From: JBOHWJ01 sp050736615
Lineage (GTDB): Bacteria > Desulfobacterota > Binatia > Binatales > Binataceae
Length of the DNA stretch: 36,263 nucleotides
Assembly (NCBI GenBank): GCA_050736615.1
Contig: JBOHWL010000254.1
Coordinates: 1-36,263 of the forward strand
Direction: 5' to 3'
The translations under genes and the position numbers were made by a program. Of the stretch, positions 22,892-30,498 are shown piece after piece. The stretch's first letter is position 1. Each line of letters starts with the position of its first letter. The notes below the pieces were generated by a model. The model worked only from the letters and a program-made list of their open reading frames with translations, did no database searches and was not told the DNA's origin.

Positions 22892-25776
22892 CACCCTTCC
22901 GCCGCGTGTAAAGCGGAGCGAATCGCTCCGCGTTTGGCCTTCACCGGCAACCCGAACAAGCGTCTGAGCTCACGGCCAGTAAGCGATCTTTCGCTCGACG
23001 CGATACTCAGCGGATCGCCGGTGGCGACAATACGTCCGCCCTCGTCGCCGCCGCCGGGGCCGAGGTCCACCACGTAATCGGCGTGCGCGATGAATTCAAG
23101 ATTATGCTCGATCACCACCAAGGTGTTGCCGTCGACGGTCAGCCGCCCCAGCACGCGCAACAAACGCCGGATGTCCGACGAGGCGAGACCCGTGGTCGGT
23201 TCGTCGAGCAAAAACATGCGCGGCAACACTTTGCCGTTTTTATCGGAGGCGGGCGGCTCAAGGTCGGCCAGTAGAAAGCGCGCAAGCTTGAGCCGTTGCG
23301 CTTCACCGCCGGAGAGCGTCGAGGTCGTCTGCCCGAGTTGCAGATAGCCGAGGCCAACCGCGCTCAGCGGTTCCAGCCGCCGGACGATTGCGGGAAAACG
23401 CTCGAAGAAGGCGCGGGCCTCATCGATTGTGAGTTCAAGCACCTCGGTGACGTTCCGCCCCTGAAATCGGATGGCGAGAATATGACTCTGAAAACGGCGG
23501 CCGTCGCACGTCTCGCACTTGACTTCGAGGTCCGCCATAAAATGCATCTCGATGGTGACCGTTCCGGTCCCCTGGCATCGGCTGCAACGGCCGCCTTCGA
23601 CGTTGAAGGAAAAGTCACGGGGCTTGATGCCGAGACGGCGCGCCTCCGCACTGGAGGCGAAAAGCTTGCGGATCTCGTCGTAAATTTTCAGGTAAGTGGC
23701 CGGGTTCGAACGCAACGAGCGGGAGGGCAACTCCTGACCCATATGCACCATCGCCCCGATTTGCTCAAGGCCATCGATGCGCTCGCAAGTGCCAACCTCG
23801 CTGACCGGTTCGCCGCTATGCCGCAGGTAGTTGTTGTAGAGCACGTTCTCGAGCAGGGTCGATTTGCCTGAACCGGATACGCCCGTGAGACATATCAGGC
23901 GTCCAAGCGGAAGCGAAACGTCGATGCCGCGCAAATTATTTTCGCGCGCGCCGGCAATTCGTATGGCGGGATCGCGCCGGGTGAAACGACGCTGACGCGA
24001 CAACGCGCGCATCAGCAGCACCCGCCCGGGGGTTTCATCCGCGCGGCTCGCGCGCCCCTTCCGGGGCGCTCCCGCATAAAGGAGTTGCCCGCCTTCGCGT
24101 CCGCCCCCCGGTCCCAATTCGGCCACGAAATCAGCTCCCGCGATCATCGTGGGGTCGTGCTCGACCACCACCACGGTGTTATCCAAATCGCGCAGATGGC
24201 GTAAGACGCCGAGCAGGTTTCGCGAATCACTCGCGTGCAGGCCCACGGTCGGTTCGTCGAGTGCGTAGAGCGTATGCGACAAGAGGCTGCCCAGGGCGCT
24301 GGCCAGATGAATGCGTTGTGCTTCACCACCGGAGAGCGTGCGCGCCTGCCGCTCCAAGGAAAGGTACCCGAGCCCCACCTCGATCAAATAGCCGATGCGA
24401 TTGCGCAGTTCGCGCAAAAGTACGCCGGCGCGCGCGGCGATCACGCGATCGGCCTCGAGCTTTTCCAGCCATGCGGGTATATCACGCACCGCCATTTGAC
24501 CAACCGCCGCCACCGATTTGCCGTCGACGGTGACGTTCAGCGCGTCCGGCTTCAATTTGGTTCCACCGCATACCGCGCACGGCACGAAACGGCGATAGCG
24601 TGCGAGCAGAATCCTGACGTGCGTCTTGTAACGCCGGCGTTCCATCCAGCGAAAGAACCCGCGCACGCCCGGCCAGTGCTCATCCCAATTTTGCCCGTCG
24701 GCGCGCGGTTCGCCGTCGAGCAGCCACGCGCGTTCCTCGGCGGTCATTTCAGCGAACGCGACCGCCGTGCGCACCCGCGCGCCACGCGCGCGCTTGAGCA
24801 TCCACTGATGCATTTCGCGGTAAGCGGGAGTGCGCCAGGGCGCGACCAGACCCTGGCGCAACGAGAGCCGCGGATTAGGCAACACCTTTTCAAGATCGAG
24901 CTCGACGGTGCGTCCAAAGCCCTCGCATTCCGAACATGCGCCGATCGGGCTGTTTGAGGAAAACAGCGCGGGGCTGGGCTCCGCAAAACCGCTGCCACAT
25001 CGCGAACAGTTGAACCGCCGATCCAGCTCGAGCGCGTCCTCGGTCCGCAAAATGCCATTCTCACGCGCGATCCGTACGACGCGGGCGCGTCCGCCGCCGA
25101 GATAAAATGATTTTTCGAGCGCCTCGCGCACCCGATCCGCTGAAGCATTGCTCACGGCGACGCGGTCGATGACCACCATCAACGCGTCAACCAAATCTGG
25201 ACCCAGGCGTTCGGGAATTTCGGCCGTTTCGACGATTCGTTCCGAATGGTAAACGCGGTGATAGCCGTTTTGGACCAGATAGGCACAGGCTTCAGCCAGC
25301 GATCGCGAGCCGGCTTCGAAAGGTGCGAGAAAAAGATAAAGGCCGGGCGCGGCGTTCACGCGCGCCGCCGCGCTATCGGTGCTATCGCGTGTGACCTCCG
25401 TATGGCAACGCGGACACATGGTCTTACCGGTTGCGGCGAATAGCAGCCGTAAATAATCGTTGATTTCCGTGACCGTGCCGACGGTCGAACGGGCATTCTT
25501 GATGGTATTCTTCTGACGCAGCGCGAGCGCGGGTGGAATATCGGAAATCGAGTCCACATCCGGCCGTTCCATCCGTTCCAGGAACAACCGCGTATACGTC
25601 GACAGGCTTTGCACATAGCGGCGCTGCCCTTCCGCGTAAATCGTGTCGAACACCAGGCTCGATTTGCCCGAGCCGGATACCCCCGTTACAACGGTGAGGC
25701 GGCGATGCGGTATTTCGAGTGAGATATTGCGCAGATTGTGGGTGCGGGCCCCGCGGATACTGATTGAACGCTCCAA
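22891..25776 (-). CDS. uvrA: Excinuclease ABC subunit A (UvrA)
   Basis: A 961-residue dimeric ABC ATPase that finds bulky DNA lesions and loads UvrB in nucleotide excision repair. Two ATPase halves are complete: Walker A GVSGSGKSS (32-40) and GVSGSGKST, signatures LSGGEAQRIHLASALG and LSGGEAQRLKLARFLL, and Walker B regions YALDEPTVGLH and FLLDEPTTGL. Zinc modules are seen as CSRCGSGF...CSECEGFG and CSRCQGTG...CETCDGRR. Two positions differ from textbook UvrA: ALALRQKNTIKNARSTVGT near residue 85-103, and the second Q-loop MGQELPSRSLRSNPATY instead of DQSPIGRTPRSNPATY, with the Gln kept. The protein starts with TTG after GAGGGGGCG. It follows a small coiled-coil gene by 35 bp. It may be a divergent UvrA subclass. 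Confidence 0.93.
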   Translation of the reverse strand: MERSISIRGARTHNLRNISLEIPHRRLTVVTGVSGSGKSSLVFDTIYAEGQRRYVQSLSTYTRLFLERMERPDVDSISDIPPALALRQKNTIKNARSTVGTVTEINDYLRLLFAATGKTMCPRCHTEVTRDSTDSAAARVNAAPGLYLFLAPFEAGSRSLAEACAYLVQNGYHRVYHSERIVETAEIPERLGPDLVDALMVVIDRVAVSNASADRVREALEKSFYLGGGRARVVRIARENGILRTEDALELDRRFNCSRCGSGFAEPSPALFSSNSPIGACSECEGFGRTVELDLEKVLPNPRLSLRQGLVAPWRTPAYREMHQWMLKRARGARVRTAVAFAEMTAEERAWLLDGEPRADGQNWDEHWPGVRGFFRWMERRRYKTHVRILLARYRRFVPCAVCGGTKLKPDALNVTVDGKSVAAVGQMAVRDIPAWLEKLEADRVIAARAGVLLRELRNRIGYLIEVGLGYLSLERQARTLSGGEAQRIHLASALGSLLSHTLYALDEPTVGLHASDSRNLLGVLRHLRDLDNTVVVVEHDPTMIAGADFVAELGPGGGREGGQLLYAGAPRKGRASRADETPGRVLLMRALSRQRRFTRRDPAIRIAGARENNLRGIDVSLPLGRLICLTGVSGSGKSTLLENVLYNNYLRHSGEPVSEVGTCERIDGLEQIGAMVHMGQELPSRSLRSNPATYLKIYDEIRKLFASSAEARRLGIKPRDFSFNVEGGRCSRCQGTGTVTIEMHFMADLEVKCETCDGRRFQSHILAIRFQGRNVTEVLELTIDEARAFFERFPAIVRRLEPLSAVGLGYLQLGQTTSTLSGGEAQRLKLARFLLADLEPPASDKNGKVLPRMFLLDEPTTGLASSDIRRLLRVLGRLTVDGNTLVVIEHNLEFIAHADYVVDLGPGGGDEGGRIVATGDPLSIASSERSLTGRELRRLFGLPVKAKRGAIRSALHAAEG

Positions 25777-25811
25777 CGCCCCCTCGGCCTGGCCTACGCA
25801 ACTACACGCGT

Positions 25812-26030
25812 TTAGCGGTCGGACAGCGGCCGCGCTTTGCTTGCGCGCTCGCCCGGATATTCGTCGGCCATTTGTGCATACAACTCTTTGAGCCGCACAT
25901 CGAATTGGCCCTGCAGCCGATTGGTCTCCGCACGGCGTTGCGCTTCCTGCAGATGCTCGAGTTTTTTGAGTTCGTCTTCCAGCCGGTACATCAGGCGGTT
26001 ACGCTCGATCAGATATTGATAACCATTCAT
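25812..26030 (-). CDS. Small coiled-coil protein upstream of uvrA, function unknown
   Basis: A 72-residue charged protein. MNGYQYLIERNRLMYRLEDELKKLEHLQEAQ gives a long amphipathic helix with leucines and methionines at heptad-like spacing, and RLKELYAQMADEYPGE ends the fold. ATG 26030 is chosen over TTG 26093, because a perfect TATAAT on the minus strand (26069-26064) would start transcription near 26057. AGGG six bases before the ATG could be the ribosome-binding site. It lies 35 bp upstream of uvrA, so it probably leads that operon. I do not recognise the family. Confidence 0.5.
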   Translation of the reverse strand: MNGYQYLIERNRLMYRLEDELKKLEHLQEAQRRAETNRLQGQFDVRLKELYAQMADEYPGERASKARPLSDR

Positions 26031-26041
26031 AGGGCGCCCTA
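26030..26041. promoter_or_regulatory. 12-bp palindrome over the start of the coiled-coil gene
   Basis: TAGGGCGCCCTA is a perfect palindrome that overlaps the last base position of the start codon of the coiled-coil gene and its presumed AGGG ribosome-binding site. It could be an operator for the uvrA transcription unit. A chance palindrome in GC-rich DNA is possible. Confidence 0.35.
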
Positions 26042-26063
26042 AAAGCAAATTCCAAAGATCGTA

Positions 26064-26069
26064 ATTATA
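26064..26069 (-). promoter_or_regulatory. -10 box (TATAAT) for the coiled-coil gene and uvrA
   Basis: On the minus strand the sequence reads TATAAT, 33 nt before the ATG at 26030. No convincing -35 is seen. It lies back to back with a plus-strand TATAGT at 26066-26071. Confidence 0.5.
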
Positions 26070-26071
26070 GT
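26066..26071 (+). promoter_or_regulatory. -10-like box (TATAGT) facing the pgeF operon
   Basis: TATAGT on the plus strand overlaps the minus-strand TATAAT. It is placed to transcribe the 20-codon leader ORF at 26100 and the pgeF operon. No -35 is evident. Confidence 0.4.
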
Positions 26072-26169
26072 TTATCCTGAATCGTCCCGACAACCGCCCA
26101 TGAGCGCGTTATCGACAATACTGCGCGAACCCGGCATCACCGCGCTGTTCCCCCTGGAATAGGCCGGGG

Positions 26170-26883
26170 ATGTGCGCGGTCTTTTTGGGCCGGACCGGCG
26201 GCCACAGCGGCGGGCCGTATCGAAGCTTCAACCTGGCGGGCTGGGTGGGCGACGAGCCATCGGCGGTCGATCGCAATTGGCGGCGCTTCGATGCGGAATT
26301 CCCCTCGCGTCGCATCACCCGTCTGCGCCAGGTGCATGGCGCCGCGGTGCGGACCATTGAAAGTGCTGAAAGCCCGCCTGCTGATGGCGATGGCATGGTT
26401 ACGGCGATAGCGGGAATCACCTTGGGAATATTTACCGCCGACTGCGTGCCACTCCTCATGATCGACCCGCAACGACGCATCTGTGCCGCTATACACGCGG
26501 GTTGGCGCGGCACCCTTGCCCGCATCGCGAGCGAAGGCGTAGTCGCGATGAGCAGGCTGGGAGCGAGGGCGAACTCGATCCACGCCGCCCTGGGCCCCGC
26601 CATCGGGGGATGCTGCTTCGAAGTTGATACCGGGCTGGCTGAGCGCTTTGCTGACGTAGCGGGCGGCAAGCACATCCGGGCCGGCCGGCCAGGCAAGGCG
26701 TACCTCAGCCTGCGTGCTATACTGCGCGAGCAACTGGAGCGATGCGGTGTGCGGCGCGAGTCCATTATAAGTGTCGGACCGTGTACGCGATGCGCATATG
26801 ACCGCTTTTTCTCCCGGCGCGCGATGGCGGATGGCGTTACCGGCCTCCAGCTCAGCTTTATCGGTTTGGACCAGTCGGCGTGA
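26170..26883 (+). CDS. pgeF: PgeF-like (YfiH, DUF152) multicopper-oxidase-fold / purine nucleoside phosphorylase protein
   Basis: A 237-residue protein of the YfiH/PgeF (laccase-domain) family, described as a peptidoglycan editing factor and as purine nucleoside phosphorylases/adenosine deaminases. The metal/active-site set is complete: His in RQVHGAAV, Cys in TADCVPLLM and His in AAIHAGWRGT. FLGRTGGHSGGPYRSFNLA and the GPAIGGCCFEV block are family signatures. The N-terminus is short: homology begins at residue 2-3 from ATG 26170. Just upstream, ATG 26100 opens a 20-codon frame (MSALSTILREPGITALFPLE) that stops at 26160-26162 in another frame and may be the displaced N-terminus. The gene leads a plus-strand run with two acyl-CoA dehydrogenases. 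Confidence 0.85.
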   Translation: MCAVFLGRTGGHSGGPYRSFNLAGWVGDEPSAVDRNWRRFDAEFPSRRITRLRQVHGAAVRTIESAESPPADGDGMVTAIAGITLGIFTADCVPLLMIDPQRRICAAIHAGWRGTLARIASEGVVAMSRLGARANSIHAALGPAIGGCCFEVDTGLAERFADVAGGKHIRAGRPGKAYLSLRAILREQLERCGVRRESIISVGPCTRCAYDRFFSRRAMADGVTGLQLSFIGLDQSA

Positions 26884-26907
26884 ATCCTCCGATATCCATC
26901 GGCCGTG

Positions 26908-27180
26908 ATGCCAACGATGACTTCCAGAACCTCCAGCAAAGCGCGAAAACGTGGGCGCAAACGCAAGCCACCGGCAAAGAAAACGTCCGTGACGCCGGGC
27001 TTGATTCGAAAGCTGCGCAAGCCGATGGCGCCACCCTCCCGGGTCGAAGATGATTCGAAGAAATACCAGCGCGCGCGCGAACGCGAGCGTCAACGGCGCT
27101 CCGCTCAAAATGACAAAATGCACAATTCGGGTAATCATCAGCGCCATGACAGGAATCTCCTTGGACGCCATCCAGCATGA
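26908..27180 (+). CDS. Small lysine/arginine-rich protein, function unknown
   Basis: A 90-residue very basic protein. The first third is SSKARKRGRKRKPPAKK, the middle is TPGLIRKLRKPMAPPSRVEDD, and KKYQRARERERQRR is a probable helix. This Lys-rich, Gly-poor composition differs from the Ala/Arg/Gly/Pro shadows seen elsewhere in this GC-rich DNA, which supports real coding. It starts about 25 bp after pgeF (ATG 26908, or GTG 26905), and its TGA overlaps the ATG of the acyl-CoA dehydrogenase (ATGA). Its role is unknown; nucleic-acid binding is possible from charge alone. It could be a chance ORF. Confidence 0.45.
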   Translation: MPTMTSRTSSKARKRGRKRKPPAKKTSVTPGLIRKLRKPMAPPSRVEDDSKKYQRARERERQRRSAQNDKMHNSGNHQRHDRNLLGRHPA

Positions 27181-28286
27181 TCAGTTTTGATTTGACCGAC
27201 GAACAGCGGATGATCCGCGATACCGTGGCGGCCTTCGCCGCCGATGAAATCCGGCCCGCCGCGCGGCCGGCTGATGAATCCGGTGAAATTCCCGACGGCT
27301 TGATTACCCGGCTGTGGCAATTGGGGCTGGTGCGCGGACAGATTCCGGAGCAATTCGGTGGTTACGGCGACGTGCGTTCGGCAGTAACCGGCGCGCTCGT
27401 CGCCGAAGAACTGGCTTACGGCGATCTTGCCATAACGCTGCATGCGCTGGCCCCGCGCCTGTTCGCTTTTCCCGTACTCGAGATGGGCACCGACGAACAG
27501 CGGGCACAGTTTCTGGGCGCCTTCGGCACTGACGCTTTCGTGCCTGTCACCGCCGCACTGACCGAGCCGCGCTTTGATTTCGATGCGGCTTCGATTACGA
27601 CCGTGGCGCGTGCGGACGGTTCCGGCTTCCGGCTGACCGGCATCAAATGCGGCGTGCCGCTGGCGGCTCAATCGGACGAGCTGCTGATCTATGCGGCGAT
27701 GGAAGGCGTAAGCGAGACGGCTAGCGTCCAGGGATTTATCGTGCCCCGGACCGCCGATGGCGTCGTGATTTCCGCGCGTGAGAAAAACATGGGCCTGAAA
27801 GGCCTTTGCACTTACGAGATCAAACTTGAAAATTGCCGTGTCGATGGCGGTGCGAAGCTGGGCGGAGATCGCGGTATCAACTTCATCAGGTTATTGAGCG
27901 AAACCCGCGTGGCGGCGGCGGCGATGGCGGTGGGGGTGGCGCGCGCGGCGTTCGATTATGCACGCGACTACGCCAAACAGCGCCGCGCTTTCGGCGTGCC
28001 GATCTCAAGCAAGCAGGCGATCGCGTTTATGTTGGCCGAGATGGCGATCGAAATCGACGCGATGCGCTTGCTGGCCTGGGAAGCGGCCGCGCGCCTGGAT
28101 CATGGTCAAGACGCGCTGGTGGAGGGTTATCAGGCTCGCAATTACGCCGCCGCCTCGTCGCTGACGGTCACGGATAACGCCGTGCAGGTGCTTGGCGGCC
28201 ACGGCTATATCCGGGACCATCCGGTCGAGATGTGGCTGCGCAACGCGCGTGGTTTTGCCGTGTTCGAAGGCCTCGCCACGGTATAA
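27177..28286 (+). CDS. Acyl-CoA dehydrogenase family protein (first of two)
   Basis: A 369-residue FAD-dependent dehydrogenase of the kind that makes 2-enoyl-CoA from acyl-CoA. The N-terminal helical domain starts FDLTDEQRMIRDTVAAFAADEI. LVRGQIPEQFGGYGD and SAREKNMGLKGL fall in the middle domain. RRAFGVPISSKQAIAFMLAEMAI and VQVLGGHGYIRDHPVEMWLRNARG are C-terminal FAD-contact regions. The usual catalytic Glu is present as Glu364 in VFEG, but the protein stops five residues later. Relatives normally continue with T-x-x-I and a final helix. The usual flavin-binding TEP-GSD stretch of the middle domain is weak here (VTAALTEPRFDFDAA). It overlaps the small basic gene by 4 bp and is 14 bp before the second dehydrogenase, so the two may form one complex. 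Confidence 0.88.
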   Translation: MISFDLTDEQRMIRDTVAAFAADEIRPAARPADESGEIPDGLITRLWQLGLVRGQIPEQFGGYGDVRSAVTGALVAEELAYGDLAITLHALAPRLFAFPVLEMGTDEQRAQFLGAFGTDAFVPVTAALTEPRFDFDAASITTVARADGSGFRLTGIKCGVPLAAQSDELLIYAAMEGVSETASVQGFIVPRTADGVVISAREKNMGLKGLCTYEIKLENCRVDGGAKLGGDRGINFIRLLSETRVAAAAMAVGVARAAFDYARDYAKQRRAFGVPISSKQAIAFMLAEMAIEIDAMRLLAWEAAARLDHGQDALVEGYQARNYAAASSLTVTDNAVQVLGGHGYIRDHPVEMWLRNARGFAVFEGLATV

Positions 28287-28300
28287 AAGGAACTGCTGCC

Positions 28301-29527
28301 ATGATCGATTTTGAATTTGAGCCGCGGATGCTGAGTCAACTCAAGATGTATCATGCGGTTGCCGAACATATGATGCGGCCAATCTCGCGCGAATGCGACG
28401 AGCACGAGCACCAAAAACCATGGCAATTTTTCGAGTCTATGTGGTCGGCGTCGAACAGCCTGGGTCCGGCCGCCGGTGCGGACCGTTCGAACAAGAGCGA
28501 CGGCCGGGAAGGCCAAACGCGCAATCTCCAGACCGTCGCCAGCACCGAGGAATTATGCTGGGGTGATGCCGGCCTGTTCCTGTCGATTCCCAACCCAGGC
28601 TTGGGCGGCGCCGCCGTTGCCGCCGCGGGTACGCCCGAGCAGAAGGAGCGGTTTCTCCGCCGCTTCCGCGAGGGCAAGCCGAAGTGGGGCGCGATGGCGA
28701 TAACCGAGCCGGGGTGCGGCTCCGATTCCGCCGCGATCATCACCACCGCGACCCGCGACGGCGATCACTATGTCATCAACGGCACTAAAATCTTCTGCAC
28801 CGCCGGACAAATGTCAGCGGAACAATCCGACGGCTTTGTCGTGGTGTGGGCGACCGTGGAGAAGAGCGCCGGACGCGCCGGTATCAAGCCGTTCGTGGTC
28901 GAACATAATACGCCGGGGATGTCGGTGGCGCGCGTCGAAAACAAACTCGGAATCCGTGCCTCCGACACCGCGATGATCGTGTTCGACAACTGCCGCGTTC
29001 CCGCCGATCATCTGCTCGGTAGCGCCGAGGTCAGACGACAAGGCGGCGGTTTCAAGGACGTCATGGCGACTTTCGACGCGACTCGCCCGATTGTCGCCGC
29101 GATGGCGATCGGAGTGGGGCGCGCCGCCCTTGAGTTCGTGCGCGATTTTCTTTCCGAGCACAACGTGCCAATCCGTTACGGACTGTCGCCGCGCCGGCTT
29201 ATCGGGATCGAACGCGATTTCATGGAAATGGAGGTGCAGCTCAAGGCGGCACGGCTGCTGACCTGGCGAGCCGCCTGGATGCTCGATCGGGGAATCCGCA
29301 ATAGCCTCGAGGCCTCAATGGCCAAGGCCAAGGCGGGCAAAGCCGTCACCCATATCACGCAGAAAGCGGTCGAATTATTGGGTCCACTCGGCTATTCCCG
29401 CGCCGTGTTAGTCGAAAAGTGGATGCGGGACGCGAAAATCAACGACATTTTTGAAGGTACGCAACAGATCAACTTGATGATTGTCGCGCGCCGAATTCTC
29501 GACTACGGCAGCAAAGAATTGAATTAG
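28301..29527 (+). CDS. Acyl-CoA dehydrogenase family protein (second of two)
   Basis: A 408-residue FAD-dependent dehydrogenase. The N-terminal helices begin MIDFEFEPRMLSQLKMYHAVAEH and differ from the common form. The middle domain is classical: AMAITEPGCGSDSAA, then YVINGTKIFCTAG. FDATRPIVAAMAIGVGRAAL and VELLGPLGYSRAVLVEKWMRDAK are C-terminal motifs, and Glu385 in IFEGTQQINLMIVARRIL is the expected catalytic base. AAGGA lies about 10 nt before ATG 28301; an earlier in-frame start at 28232 would overlap the first dehydrogenase. Substrate is unknown. Its complete active site, beside a partner with a clipped C-terminus, hints at a heteromeric enzyme. Confidence 0.9.
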   Translation: MIDFEFEPRMLSQLKMYHAVAEHMMRPISRECDEHEHQKPWQFFESMWSASNSLGPAAGADRSNKSDGREGQTRNLQTVASTEELCWGDAGLFLSIPNPGLGGAAVAAAGTPEQKERFLRRFREGKPKWGAMAITEPGCGSDSAAIITTATRDGDHYVINGTKIFCTAGQMSAEQSDGFVVVWATVEKSAGRAGIKPFVVEHNTPGMSVARVENKLGIRASDTAMIVFDNCRVPADHLLGSAEVRRQGGGFKDVMATFDATRPIVAAMAIGVGRAALEFVRDFLSEHNVPIRYGLSPRRLIGIERDFMEMEVQLKAARLLTWRAAWMLDRGIRNSLEASMAKAKAGKAVTHITQKAVELLGPLGYSRAVLVEKWMRDAKINDIFEGTQQINLMIVARRILDYGSKELN

Positions 29528-29568
29528 TCCGCGGCGGATATACCACTGGGAGCAAGCCACCATACCGG

Positions 29569-29587
29569 GGCGCGCGAATGACGCGCC
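29569..29587. terminator. Hairpin between convergent genes, possible bidirectional terminator
   Basis: GGCGCG (29569-29574), a 7-nt loop and CGCGCC (29582-29587) lie between the second acyl-CoA dehydrogenase and the convergent exported protein gene. No strong T-run follows on either side, so termination is only a suggestion. Confidence 0.35.
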
Positions 29588-29606
29588 GGGTCCGCTCGCC
29601 TATTGT

Positions 29607-30398
29607 TCAATAAAACCAGCGGTGCCTGTCCCAACTGAAGATTTCGAGCGTGTTGGTCGTCCCAACAATTCGCGGCGTGGCATGCTTGGCCTGATTGATC
29701 GTCCGGCCAGTCAAATAATAGCTGTATTCCTGGTAGGTGACCTTGCCGATCGGGATGCCCTCGCGGGATTCCTTGCACTCACAGGTCCGCACCGGTCCAT
29801 AGCCGACGTAGGTCGCGGACTCCCAACCGCCGTGTTCCTGGAACTTCAGATGGGAGAGATTGTTTGACTCGCGCGCGCGCAATTTTTGTTGCCAATCACG
29901 GCAGAACGACGGAAATCTATCCGAGGCAATTTTGAATTTGCGGCGATCCTTTGGCGTCAACCTGCTTAGCAAAGCCTCCAGTTCAGCCTTTTGCGCGCGC
30001 TCGTCCGCCTGACCCGAGGCGAGCGGCCGCATCATCGAAGGATACGTCCCGGGCGACAAGGAGGCATTCATCGAGCCCGCTCGCATATTCGGTTTAGCGG
30101 CTTGGAGTGCGGCTGAGTTGATGGCCGGCGCAATTGCCGCGGAGACGGCGGATGGCTTCATGATAGTCGAATTGTTGAGCTGGGACGGTGCTTCCGCTGA
30201 AGGCGGCGGCGCCTTGAGCACGGCACCGCGTCCAGTGGAGAAAACATTTCGACCGCTCGTGGTGGCCGGCGATGAAAATGATGGTACTGGTGGACCAGTC
30301 TGTGATTGTGCGTAGAGGTTTGGTGAGACCGTAAAATAAGCCGTCAACAACCCCACCACCATCGCGCAACTTCTGCCGAACGGTCTTCCTCGCAACAT
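29607..30398 (-). CDS. Exported protein of unknown function
   Basis: A 263-residue protein with a signal peptide (basic start RGRPFGRS, hydrophobic VVGLLTAYFTV, likely cleavage after NLYA at about residue 30). Residues 31-130 are low-complexity, rich in Ser, Pro, Ala, Asn and Thr. A compact C-terminal part (about 135-263) has LSRLTPKDRRKFKIASDRF, FCRDWQQKL, a cysteine cluster RTCECKES, and YQEYSYYLTGRTI. The three cysteines could form a disulfide in the periplasm. I do not recognise a family. The start could be ATG 30398 or GTG 30404. Upstream lies a strong hairpin and then the OmpA-family gene on the same strand. Confidence 0.6.
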   Translation of the reverse strand: MLRGRPFGRSCAMVVGLLTAYFTVSPNLYAQSQTGPPVPSFSSPATTSGRNVFSTGRGAVLKAPPPSAEAPSQLNNSTIMKPSAVSAAIAPAINSAALQAAKPNMRAGSMNASLSPGTYPSMMRPLASGQADERAQKAELEALLSRLTPKDRRKFKIASDRFPSFCRDWQQKLRARESNNLSHLKFQEHGGWESATYVGYGPVRTCECKESREGIPIGKVTYQEYSYYLTGRTINQAKHATPRIVGTTNTLEIFSWDRHRWFY

Positions 30399-30434
30399 CG
30401 GCACATCATCTTCGATTGAGATGGCCCCAAGGCT

Positions 30435-30474
30435 GCCACGGCCGCGACCCGCTTACAAGGGCCGCGGCCGTGGC
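30435..30474 (-). terminator. Strong 12-bp hairpin after the OmpA-family gene
   Basis: GCCACGGCCGCG (30435-30446) pairs perfectly with CGCGGCCGTGGC (30463-30474). After one mismatch, CCC (30448-30450) also pairs with GGG (30459-30461), leaving an 8-nt loop. It lies between the stop of the OmpA-family gene and the start of the exported protein gene, both on the minus strand. There is no T-run after the stem, so it may end or process the OmpA transcript, or act on the downstream leader. Confidence 0.5.
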
Positions 30475-30498
30475 GACTGAGACAGCTGGACTCTATAC

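Noticed and set aside
23699..23712. GGGTTCGAACGC, resembling a tRNA T-arm
   Set aside because: It lies inside uvrA coding sequence and no cloverleaf or acceptor stem surrounds it.
26137..27171. 344-codon (and the overlapping 303-codon) minus-strand ORFs opposite pgeF
   Set aside because: pgeF has a complete active-site set on the plus strand. The antisense products have no recognisable motif.
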